A stretch of DNA of 64,000 bases. Origin: Bog-473 sp963701955. Lineage in GTDB: Bacteria > Actinomycetota > Acidimicrobiia > Acidimicrobiales > RAAP-2. Below are positions 37,040 to 44,695 of the stretch, piece after piece; the first letter of the stretch is position 1, and each line of letters begins with the position of its first letter. The notes under the pieces were generated by a model. It saw only the letters and a program-made list of their open reading frames with translations, was not told the DNA's origin and ran no database searches. The stretch lies in assembly GCA_963701955.1 (NCBI GenBank), contig OY969694.1:2294001-2358000 (forward strand), given 5' to 3'. A program made the translations under genes and the position numbers.

Positions 37040-37565
37040 CGGAGGTTCGTCGAAGGCGAGTCTTACGTCAACGAGATGGACGGGCTTCAATCTCGTCCAT
37101 TCCGTGGGGGGATCTCGCTCGACTTTCGGATCCCGTGCGGGACTACGACAACGTCAACAACAACTCGGGTCTCCAGATCACACATCCTGGAGGCCAGTCG
37201 CTCAAGTGGGAACATGGCACTCGCCCTGGCCAGGTCGCGTGACTACCAGTACTACGAGGGGGGCTCGTGGCACTCGGATCCCAGCTCGGATCTGGGACGA
37301 ATCGAGCGCCAGAACATCGTGGTCTCCGCCATCACCGACATGGCGAAGAGCGATCTCAATCCCATCGACTGAACCGAGTTCTCGGTGCGGTCGTCGGTGA
37401 CGCATCACCAAGGACCCGGGCATCTCGGGAAACGAAATGGTGACCCTGGCCACGCACTATCAAGCGTTCTCGGGGTCGAGCCTCCGGACATTGACACTCC
37501 CCACAACGGGTGCTCCTGATCCCTGGGAAGAGAACATCAGCCAAATCCTCCACCCGTGTCGCCAC
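37040..37565 (+). pseudogene. LytR-CpsA-Psr (LCP) domain remnant
   Basis: The C-terminal half of an LCP phosphotransferase (which attaches polymers to peptidoglycan) is recognisable but broken into frames. Pieces in order are FVEGESYVNEMDG, DFRIP, VRDYDNVNNNSGLQIT, the signature ALARSRDYQYYEGG (Arg pair), DLGRIERQN, then in another frame KDPGISGNEMVTLATHYQAF and LTLPTTGAPDPW. At least three frame changes separate them, and the N-terminal half with the membrane anchor is absent. It is a decayed fragment. Confidence 0.75.
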
Positions 37566-37620
37566 TGTCCGAGCACGACTATGCGGCGTCAGCTGTCCCC
37601 CGACGCTGACCGGGCGTACC

Positions 37621-38259
37621 TCATCTGGAGAGCAACTCGGGCAGCTTCAGCATGTCGTTGAAAACGACGGAACCACTGATTGACAACGGTTCAGCCTTTG
37701 TGACTCCCCCAGCGAATCCGAATACCGTCATCCCAGCAGCGAGCCCGGCAATGACTCCCGACACACCGTCCTCGACCACTGCGCAGCGCCCAGGTGATGC
37801 ACCCATCTTCTCAGCCGCGTGGAGAAAGACGTCAGGAGCTGGCTTGCCGTTCTCCACGTCCTCGACGCTGAAGATGCGTCCGTGGAAGTGATCGAAGAGG
37901 CCGGTCGTGCCAAGGGTCAATCTCATCCGGTCGTGGCTGCCGCTCGATGCAACGCAAGACGGGATTGCGATCTCGCGCAAGGCGTCGACGACACCGGGAA
38001 CTGGCTGAAGCTCTGTCTCGAACACCTCCCGGTAGCGGGATTCGAATTCGGCTTCCCAGTCAATGCTGCACCCGAGATGACGTTCGATCTCTTGGTGCAT
38101 GTATGCGGCGGATCGACCGACGAAGCGCTCGATGATCTCGGATTCGGTCAGTGCCCACCCGAGGCCGCTGAGGATCTCAGCCTCCACCCGAACAACCAGG
38201 CGCTCACTATCGACCAGCACACCGTCGCAATCGAAGATGACGAGGTCAAACCTACCCAC
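37621..38259 (-). CDS. HAD-superfamily phosphatase (beta-PGM-like)
   Basis: A 212-residue haloacid-dehalogenase phosphatase, subfamily IA. Motif I is FDCDGVLVDSE (Asp10, Asp12), motif II VASSGS, motif III Lys in NGKPAPDVF, motif IV CAVVEDGVSGV. The helical cap lies between motifs I and II. It would act on small phosphorylated sugars or metabolites. The start is a GTG at 38259 because homology begins at RFDLVIFD; the ORF extends upstream but those residues are not family-like. Confidence 0.9.
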   Translation of the reverse strand: MGRFDLVIFDCDGVLVDSERLVVRVEAEILSGLGWALTESEIIERFVGRSAAYMHQEIERHLGCSIDWEAEFESRYREVFETELQPVPGVVDALREIAIPSCVASSGSHDRMRLTLGTTGLFDHFHGRIFSVEDVENGKPAPDVFLHAAEKMGASPGRCAVVEDGVSGVIAGLAAGMTVFGFAGGVTKAEPLSISGSVVFNDMLKLPELLSR

Positions 38260-38412
38260 GCAACGTGAGCCTATGGGAGCGACGGTCCACCTGTCTTCCC
38301 GCTGCCCCTGAACGGTGACATCGGATGATGGGCAGCACGCGCCGGTCATAGGCTGTAGAGGAGCGATTGGGAGGTACCTCCATGGCCATGGGCGGCGACG
38401 TCAACGCCCTCA

Positions 38413-38730
38413 ATGCGTTTTCCGATCACATGGTGGATCGGTCGTCGGACTGATGACGCGGAACCCGAGGAGCACTTCGACGGCCACTACCCTTATACCC
38501 GCCACGTCCGACTTGGTTGGGCCCGGAATGCCGCCGGCGCCTGGCAGGCGGCATCGGAGGACCCCCACCAGTGGGAGGTGTTCTGCGAGCAGTGCGGGGA
38601 CACCGACGGTCCGGCAGAGGTGCAACCCGAGTCGGCGAGAGAACTTCGGGGACCCTATTGGTCGAAGCACAAGGCCGAGCATGTCGCAAAGCACCACTGT
38701 GATCAGATGACTGTCACCGAGCGCTATTAG
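38413..38730 (+). CDS. Small hypothetical protein with CxxC
   Basis: A 105-residue protein with a CEQCGDTDG (CxxC) segment around residues 58-66, and 'RHVRLGWARN..GAW', 'WEVFC' and 'GPYWSKHKAEH' around it. It resembles small uncharacterised actinobacterial proteins of this kind. The CxxC with a later HxxH-like segment could bind zinc, but this is inference. The start ATG is at 38413. Confidence 0.65.
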   Translation: MRFPITWWIGRRTDDAEPEEHFDGHYPYTRHVRLGWARNAAGAWQAASEDPHQWEVFCEQCGDTDGPAEVQPESARELRGPYWSKHKAEHVAKHHCDQMTVTERY

Positions 38731-38826
38731 CGGCACATTGCGCCAATCCGGCAGGAGCGCACCACCTCTGGGACATGCCGAGGTTCTGAACGGTGGATCG
38801 GGCAGGATCCGGTGGCCTGGGGGAAG

Positions 38827-39492
38827 ATGGAGCCGATGGGTTCGTCGTACTGGCCTCTGTTCGATCTGGAAGTCCGCACGGACAGGCTGCTCCTGCGGCC
38901 TCCGCGTGACGATGATCTTCCCGGATTGCTCGACGCCATCGACGAGGGCATTCACGAACCCGAGGTGATGCCGTTCTCCCAGCCATGGACCGATGCCGAG
39001 CCCACGTCCAGACGGCGTGGTACTGCCCAGTATTTTTGGACTTCACGAGCGACGTGGAGGACAGACAAGTGGGACCTGCCCTTCGCCGTGTTTCACGAAG
39101 GGAGGGCTATCGGCGTTCAGTCCATTTTCGCCAGGCAGTTTCCTGTCTTGCGCGAGGTGGCGAGCGGCTCCTGGCTCTGCCAGTCGGCGCAGGGTCGGGG
39201 GTATGGAAAGGAGATGCGCTCCGCGGTGCTGCAGTTGGCCTTTGAGGGCCTCAATGCGGTGATTGCTCGGTCCGGGGCGTTCGCGCACAATCAGTCGTCG
39301 GCAGGTGTGTCGAAAGCGTTGGGCTATCGGGAGAACGGGACAGGCCGAGAGGCTCCGAGGGGCGAGCCGCAGGTCATGGTCCATTACGAGCTCACCCGAG
39401 AGCAGTGGTTGTCCCAACGTGATGCACTACCAAGGGCGGAAGTCGTTGGACTTGACCAAGCCCTCCCCATGTTCGGGCTGCCCGACGGTTGA
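38827..39492 (+). CDS. GNAT-family N-acetyltransferase (RimJ/RimL type)
   Basis: A 221-residue acetyltransferase. The N-terminal 'LEVRTDRLLLRPPRDDDLP' is typical of the RimJ/RimL branch; the acetyl-CoA loop is around QSAQGRGYGKEMRSAVLQLAF and the end includes 'GREAPRGEPQVMVHYELTREQW'. It acetylates a protein N-terminus or small molecule; the target is unknown. The ATG at 38827 is preferred over GTG 38812 since family members begin 'ME..xxYWPLF'. Confidence 0.87.
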   Translation: MEPMGSSYWPLFDLEVRTDRLLLRPPRDDDLPGLLDAIDEGIHEPEVMPFSQPWTDAEPTSRRRGTAQYFWTSRATWRTDKWDLPFAVFHEGRAIGVQSIFARQFPVLREVASGSWLCQSAQGRGYGKEMRSAVLQLAFEGLNAVIARSGAFAHNQSSAGVSKALGYRENGTGREAPRGEPQVMVHYELTREQWLSQRDALPRAEVVGLDQALPMFGLPDG

Positions 39493-39649
39493 ACCGTCGA
39501 TCTCCATTTCGAAGAAACAACGGACACGGAGCGGAGCGGTGTCCCGCAGCGACCCTTGAGCCGCTGGGTATTGCCCTTGTGTCGAGCGAACCGTCAGTCA
39601 GCCATCAGAGCTGTGGCGAGCAGGGAAGTGCAGAAGTCACCATGGTCCA

Positions 39650-40160
39650 ATGGCAGATCGGTACTTCTTCGACAACTGCCAGGACGACGAGGACGAACGA
39701 CTGAGGCGGCTCGAAGAGATCGCCGACCCACGCTCGATCTCACTTCTTGGCCCGCTGGGCATTGAGGGGGGCTGGCGATATGAAGAGTTCGGAGCCGGAC
39801 GGGTTCCGATGGTCTCGTGGCTCGCTGATCAGGTGGGACCGAGCGGATCGGTCGTTGCAGTTGACCGGAACGCCGCACTGTGCCGTCACCTCGGCCTTCC
39901 AACGTGGAGGTCGTTGAATCCCGTCTTGAGGAACTTCAGGTTCCCCGGCAGAGCCTGGATCTCGCTCACACCCGGAACGTGCTTCAACCGGTCACACCTG
40001 CGACGGACCAGATCCCTCAATCGCAGGGTCCAAGACGACCCCGCCGATCTTCTGCCACCCGACCATGCGATTGGCCAAACCGCCGGGGAATGCGATGCAA
40101 CGATCGAGCACTGGACTGTCCGTTCATCCGACACCGGACCCACCGGCGGCCGCCTTCGCT
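39650..40160 (+). pseudogene. SAM methyltransferase remnant (frameshifted)
   Basis: The N-terminal half of a class I methyltransferase: YFFDNCQDDEDERLRRLEEIA, then a damaged SAM motif I (FGAGRVPMVSWLADQVG) and AVDRNAALCRHLGLP. At about 39900 the frame slips by one base (deletion); the other frame continues VEVVESRLEELQVP and LDLAHTRNVL, after which homology ends. The C-terminal part is missing or unrecognisable. An intact methyltransferase follows on the opposite strand. Confidence 0.65.
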
Positions 40161-40167
40161 GAGCACT

Positions 40168-40971
40168 TCAGTGTTTGATGAGGCGAAGCATCAGGAAGTA
40201 GGGAATTCGGGCACCTCGCTCGAGACCGGGTTGGTTCACTCCAACCCCCAGGTCCGGAGCCGGCTCGCGGATACGCTCGATGAGGAGACCAGCATCCTCG
40301 AATGTCCACGCGTAGGACTCAAGGTCGTAGGCATAACCGCCACCAAAGTCCATCACGAGTCCGTCGCGTTCAACGACAGCCGCAAATGGCCGTTTGCCAC
40401 GGTAAGAGCCCTCGATCACGAACGGTGAACCCGACGAATAGTCAGGGAAGGTTCCTGCATCACACAGGGGATGTGTGATGCATACCGCCAAGCTGCCGTC
40501 CTTGGTCAGGACGCGGCTTGCCTCCCGAACGACGGCCGGCATGTCTTCGACGTCCATGAGGGAGTTGTAGGTGACCACGGCATCGAAGGAGGAGTCGGCG
40601 AACGGAAGACATTCCGCATCCGCAACTCGATAGACGGATACAGAGTCCATGGCAGCCGCGGATGCGACGAGCGCGGGCGACGCGTCGATTGCCGTGACCG
40701 AATGACCTCGGCTGGTCATGTCTCGCGCCACGCGGCCTTCACCGCAGCCGATCTCCAGGGTTGCCCGACCTGGCGGAGGAAGCACCTCCTCGAGAAACGT
40801 GTGCCGATATGCCCAGTACGCGTCGAAGTTCGGCCGACGGGTCCATTCGATCCAGCTTTCGGCGCGATCCTCCCAGCCGTAGCCCATTTTGCGATGGTAC
40901 AAGCGGCGCATGGCGTCGCGTTGGTTGGGCGGCGCCGGGGGCGGGGCAGTCGGTGGGTCCGAAGCAGGCAT
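40168..40971 (-). CDS. Class I SAM-dependent methyltransferase
   Basis: A 267-residue methyltransferase. SAM motif I is LEIGCGEGRVARDM (about 73-86), followed by the acidic strand VTAIDAS and the 'DAECLPFADSSFDAVVTYNSLMDVED' block. A Pro-rich N-terminus (residues 1-18) may be shorter in reality. The substrate class (Methyltransf_11 type) is broad. It converges on the damaged methyltransferase remnant; there is no other obvious pathway partner. Confidence 0.9.
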   Translation of the reverse strand: MPASDPPTAPPPAPPNQRDAMRRLYHRKMGYGWEDRAESWIEWTRRPNFDAYWAYRHTFLEEVLPPPGRATLEIGCGEGRVARDMTSRGHSVTAIDASPALVASAAAMDSVSVYRVADAECLPFADSSFDAVVTYNSLMDVEDMPAVVREASRVLTKDGSLAVCITHPLCDAGTFPDYSSGSPFVIEGSYRGKRPFAAVVERDGLVMDFGGGYAYDLESYAWTFEDAGLLIERIREPAPDLGVGVNQPGLERGARIPYFLMLRLIKH

Positions 40972-41060
40972 TCGCCGCTTCAGAAAGAGGCCACAGGCCG
41001 AAGTGCCCTGTTCCTTCCAGCTCGTGAGTGAACACGTAGGCCGACCCGCGACGACGGGGG

Positions 41061-41090
41061 GTGATGGCCCTTCCTGAAGGAAGGCGTCAC
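41061..41090 (-). terminator. Bulged hairpin downstream of beta-helix gene
   Basis: CCTTCC and GGAAGG (41069-41084) pair around TGAA, extended by GTGATG and CGTCAC with a two-base bulge. It lies about 47 bases beyond the stop of the beta-helix gene on the minus strand, upstream of the methyltransferase start. It is a likely terminator. Confidence 0.55.
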
Positions 41091-41136
41091 CCCGCCCGAT
41101 AGTCGCCAGAACCGCGTCGATCCGTAGGCGCTGCGA

Positions 41137-42630
41137 TCAACCCGTGCACCCAACGATGCTCGCCAAGGGCTCGCAGTTGTCCGGGTGGTTCCCGTTGACG
41201 GATGTGGCCGTCAACGATACGGCACCGCCTACAACGTTGTAGATGCCGCCGCCGCCCAGGAGGGCGGTGTTGCCGTTCACCTGGCTGTGACTAATGGTGA
41301 GTGTGCCCGTGATCGGCATTTTTGGATTCGGCAATCCATTGAGGATTCCGCCTCCCAAGCCACCGGCACTATTCCCATTCACTTTGCTGAAGTTGATCGT
41401 GAGGATGCCACTGACCGGCGCTCCAGTGATGGGGCCGACGTTGGCATTCACGATTCCTCCACCAGATGCCGTGCCACCAGTCCCGGCGGCCGTGTTGTGG
41501 TTGACCTCGGACCAGTTGATCGTCATCGTTCCGTGGTTCACGATGCCCGCCCCGCTTGTGGTGTTGGCCGTGTTGTTCTCGACCTCGCTACCGGTGATGA
41601 CCGCGTTGCCGCCGTTGGCGATTCCACCCGCCGCGATGGGGGGGCCGGATCCCGGAGGTGGGATCGGCGCGGTCGCCGTGTTGCCGTTCACCTGGCTAAA
41701 AGAGATCGTGAGCGAACTCGTGCCAGGGGGTGGACCATTGGGTCCGCCGCCGGCGCCATTGCCGCTGGCGATGCCTCCACCGTTGAGGGAACTGTTGCCG
41801 TTGACCTGACTGACGTTGAGCGTGACATCGCCAGCGAGGTTCTGGATGCCGCCGCCGCCCGCGTTCGGTGCGGTGTTGTTGTTCACCTTGCTGAAGTTGA
41901 GCGTGAGCTGGCTGGTCGGGCCGGGCGAACCCATGTAGTTCCCGCTGGCGATGCCACCACCGGCAGAACCGCCAGCGAAGTTGTTCGACACCCGGGTCAA
42001 GTTGAGCGTCGCCTTGCCCTGAGCGTTGACGATGCCACCGCCGCTACCGGAGCCGTCGGCGGGTTGCACACCGTCTCCGGGGCTCGAGTTGTTCGTCACC
42101 AGGCTGCCGTTGAGGGTAAGTATGGCTGTGTTCGGACCGAAGGTGCCGCTGGCGATGCCACCACCGGCATTGACGGCGGAGTTACCCGTCACAACGCTCT
42201 GGTTGAGCGTGACCGTGCCACTGGAGTTCAAGATTGCCCCGCCGAAGTCCGGGACCGATCCGCCGGTGAGGGTCACGTTCTGAAGCGACAGATTCCCGCT
42301 CGGGCCGTCGACCTCGAAGATACGGACGGCGCCTGACCCATTGATGGTGGCGCCGTTGCCGAACACAGCGATCCGACTCGTTACAACTGGCAGGCCGTTC
42401 TCGCCGTTGTTGGGCGTCGTGAGGGCGTAGGTGCATCCCCACGCGAGGCTGACCGTGCCGCCGCCGCTGCCGTTTGCGGCGTTGATTGCGGCGATCAGTC
42501 CGGCTGCGCCACTGGAACATGGCACGAAGGTCAGTGGAGAGGCAGAGGCCGTTGTGGCTGGAGCGACTGTGACGGCCAGAAGTGCGGCTCCGGTCCCCAT
42601 TGCCATTTTGAAAAGCGAGGTCAATCTCAT
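41137..42630 (-). CDS. Secreted parallel beta-helix repeat protein
   Basis: A 497-residue exported protein. A signal peptide (about 1-31: charged start, hydrophobic stretch, ending ASA) precedes a right-handed beta-helix built of irregular coils of 'L.(I/L).FS.VNGN.A....GGGI.(N/S)G', rich in Gly, Asn, Ser and Thr. About twelve coils are visible, alternating long and short. Such proteins are usually cell-surface or secreted, with adhesin, lyase or polymorphic-membrane-protein-like roles; no catalytic residues are recognised. The start is an ATG at 42630. A single cysteine pair caps each end. Confidence 0.75.
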   Translation of the reverse strand: MRLTSLFKMAMGTGAALLAVTVAPATTASASPLTFVPCSSGAAGLIAAINAANGSGGGTVSLAWGCTYALTTPNNGENGLPVVTSRIAVFGNGATINGSGAVRIFEVDGPSGNLSLQNVTLTGGSVPDFGGAILNSSGTVTLNQSVVTGNSAVNAGGGIASGTFGPNTAILTLNGSLVTNNSSPGDGVQPADGSGSGGGIVNAQGKATLNLTRVSNNFAGGSAGGGIASGNYMGSPGPTSQLTLNFSKVNNNTAPNAGGGGIQNLAGDVTLNVSQVNGNSSLNGGGIASGNGAGGGPNGPPPGTSSLTISFSQVNGNTATAPIPPPGSGPPIAAGGIANGGNAVITGSEVENNTANTTSGAGIVNHGTMTINWSEVNHNTAAGTGGTASGGGIVNANVGPITGAPVSGILTINFSKVNGNSAGGLGGGILNGLPNPKMPITGTLTISHSQVNGNTALLGGGGIYNVVGGAVSLTATSVNGNHPDNCEPLASIVGCTG

Positions 42631-42859
42631 TGATTACTCCCTGGTCGTCAATCCCAGGATGTACCCCTCGTCTTCCATACCTGGGCGGAGACCGCCTTGG
42701 TTTCTCCGTGATCCATCCTTTCAGACACGGGCTAACCACGCTCGGGGAAGAATTAGGACGAATCGCCCCCCGTCTAGAGCCCAACGCGGTCGACGGGATC
42801 TGTTGTTCATCCATTGTGAAAGCAACCTAGATGCACCAGCTGCAACTCGACGGTCCCTC

Positions 42860-43110
42860 GCAGTCTGGAATGCAGCGTGGTCCTGCAGATCACGGAAAGG
42901 CGCCGAGCGGCGGGAGATGCGGCACCACCGGGGCCCACCCAAGACCCCTGCCAACAGGCGCTTGGTCAGCGTGCCTCCTCACGTCCTCCCGGCGCTGAAG
43001 CACCATCTGGCGACCTTCGTGGGCCCAGAACCGTCATCCCCGTTCCTCACCGGGGAGAGCACGACGAAGCCCAGGAGATATCCGCAGGAGGAAGCTCCGG
43101 GCCCGCTTCA
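42860..43110 (+). pseudogene. Tyrosine-recombinase (phage-type integrase) remnant
   Basis: A fragment of an integrase SAM-like/catalytic junction: GPPKTPANRRLVSVPPHVL then LKHHLATFVGPEPSSPFLTGE, matching the usual 'GPPKT..S.R.V..P..V...L..H' block before the catalytic Arg region. Upstream pieces (VVLQITERR) lie in another frame, and the later catalytic R-H-R-Y motifs are absent. The remaining sequence from 42631 to 43153 shows no other recognisable gene. Confidence 0.6.
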
Positions 43111-43153
43111 TTGCCCCAGAGGTTCGGCTACTCGGATCGGCTGAGCTCCGCAT

Positions 43154-44374
43154 TCAACGGACACCGCGAGCGCTGAGCTCGTCCAGGGCGTATGGCCGAC
43201 GCTCCAGTCGGGCCTGGATGATCGCCCGCGCCTCTTTCGTCGACCCGCTAGCCATGAGCGAACAAATGAACGTGTCCTCGACGACCTCTCGTTGGGCGTT
43301 GCTCCCGCCAAGTTGTGGGAGATCACTCATGATTGTCTTGAGAGACGTGACCGCTTCCTCGAAGCGGTCTTGGATCATCGCGAGAAGTGCATGGATCACC
43401 GGTGCGAGCAGATCGGCGAACGCTGGCCTCGCGTCAAGGGAGACCCGCCTGGCAACCGATTCGAGCCCCTCGCGGTCGTTTGCCGAGGCCAGGGCGAGAC
43501 AGGCGTTGAATGTGAGAAACGGTGTCGGCAGCGTCTCGATGACCTCTGCGGCGGCGTCCACGGCTTCGCTGGCTTCGGGTTCCACTGAAGTGCCCGCCAG
43601 CTTGCAGCGCCAGAGAAGGCTGCCTGCATCGATGACGGCGTCTGGCGTCATCTCCACCCGGTAGCGGGCCAGCGCCTGCTCGACGTCGCCGAGCGCCAGC
43701 AAGTGGAGGGCGGCGTGCCACCGGAAGTGGTTCTGGTAGCCGAGGACCGGGCGTCCTGCCTGCCAGGAATCGAGCCAGGCAAGGCCTTCGGAGTGTTCTC
43801 CGGTCTCATAGTTGACGTGGGCGAGGACGTGGACGCCGAAGCCCGCCGTGGGTTCTTCGGAGAGGACGCCCTCGGCCAACGCTCGAGCTTCGTCGTAGCG
43901 GCGCTGCTCCTGGCGTGTCATTGCGAGCTCAGCATCAAAGCGCCAGTCGCCCCGGTGTCTGCGGGCATCGAGTTCGTTCAAGGCATGGGCACGCTCCCGG
44001 TCGCCCTGAACGCCGCTCATGACCAGGTTGGAGTATCGGAATACTCTGGCGACGGCGTCCTCGTCGTGCTCCTGACAGTGCTCGACCAGCGCCATGGCCG
44101 CGACCCCGCGATCTCCCGAGATGACGTGATCAAGTGCCTGGGCTAGGGACCGGTCCGCCGCCGTTGCGTCGAGAGTCCTCGCTGCGGCCAGCTCCGTCGC
44201 TGGATCGAACGGCGCTCCCAGGGCACACGCTGCGCCGCAGCGGAGCAGGTGTACACGGGCACTCGGTGCCAGGCGGATGGCGTCTTCACTCAGGCCGATG
44301 AACTGTGGCTCCAGTCGAACGAATGCGTCCTCGATGTGTCTGATCTCCTCTCTGTCGGGACCGCGGTCATCCAT
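43154..44374 (-). CDS. TPR-like repeat protein
   Basis: A 406-residue, mainly alpha-helical protein. Helical hairpins with the spacing of tetratricopeptide repeats are visible from about residue 60 to 370 (e.g. DEDAVARVFRYSNLVMSG, RRYDEARALAEGVLSEEP). The middle ('GWDSWQ..H..WHAALHLLALGD') resembles tetratricopeptide-repeat protein 38 (TTC38)-type proteins, including a 'HFRWHAALHLL' landmark. No enzymatic motif is seen. The ATG at 44374 is used; a GTG at 44380 is possible. Confidence 0.75.
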   Translation of the reverse strand: MDDRGPDREEIRHIEDAFVRLEPQFIGLSEDAIRLAPSARVHLLRCGAACALGAPFDPATELAAARTLDATAADRSLAQALDHVISGDRGVAAMALVEHCQEHDEDAVARVFRYSNLVMSGVQGDRERAHALNELDARRHRGDWRFDAELAMTRQEQRRYDEARALAEGVLSEEPTAGFGVHVLAHVNYETGEHSEGLAWLDSWQAGRPVLGYQNHFRWHAALHLLALGDVEQALARYRVEMTPDAVIDAGSLLWRCKLAGTSVEPEASEAVDAAAEVIETLPTPFLTFNACLALASANDREGLESVARRVSLDARPAFADLLAPVIHALLAMIQDRFEEAVTSLKTIMSDLPQLGGSNAQREVVEDTFICSLMASGSTKEARAIIQARLERRPYALDELSARGVR

Positions 44375-44380
44375 GATCAC

Positions 44381-44695
44381 AGCATCGCATCAGGCCGAGT
44401 GCTGAACCGTCCTGGTGTCTTGGAGCCACTCCATCAGACCCAGGACAGCTCATAGTGTGGACCCATTACGAACCCGTGAGACCTTGAGAGGTCTTATCAG
44501 CCGACTACGCGAACGCGCTCGACGGCCAGGCATGGATGCCACTGTCGCAGACTGCTGAGAACACCCTACGTACCGGTTGAGCCCACGCTTCCGGGGCCAG
44601 AAGGCTCAAGAAGGTCCGATAGCTAGCCGATGTCAGGGCGTTCGGGAAGTCGCTCCTCCCGGGATGCGTGAACGACGTTGACGGAGGCCGTTGCC
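44381..44695. other. Intergenic stretch, no gene seen
   Basis: This divergent gap between the TPR-like gene and the HD-GYP gene shows no convincing coding sequence or RNA. It probably contains the promoters of both genes. Confidence 0.4.

Noticed and set aside
41137..42630. Repeats of the beta-helix gene as a possible CRISPR or DNA repeat array
   Set aside because: The repeats are irregular, in frame and protein-level only; no constant spacer-repeat pattern exists.
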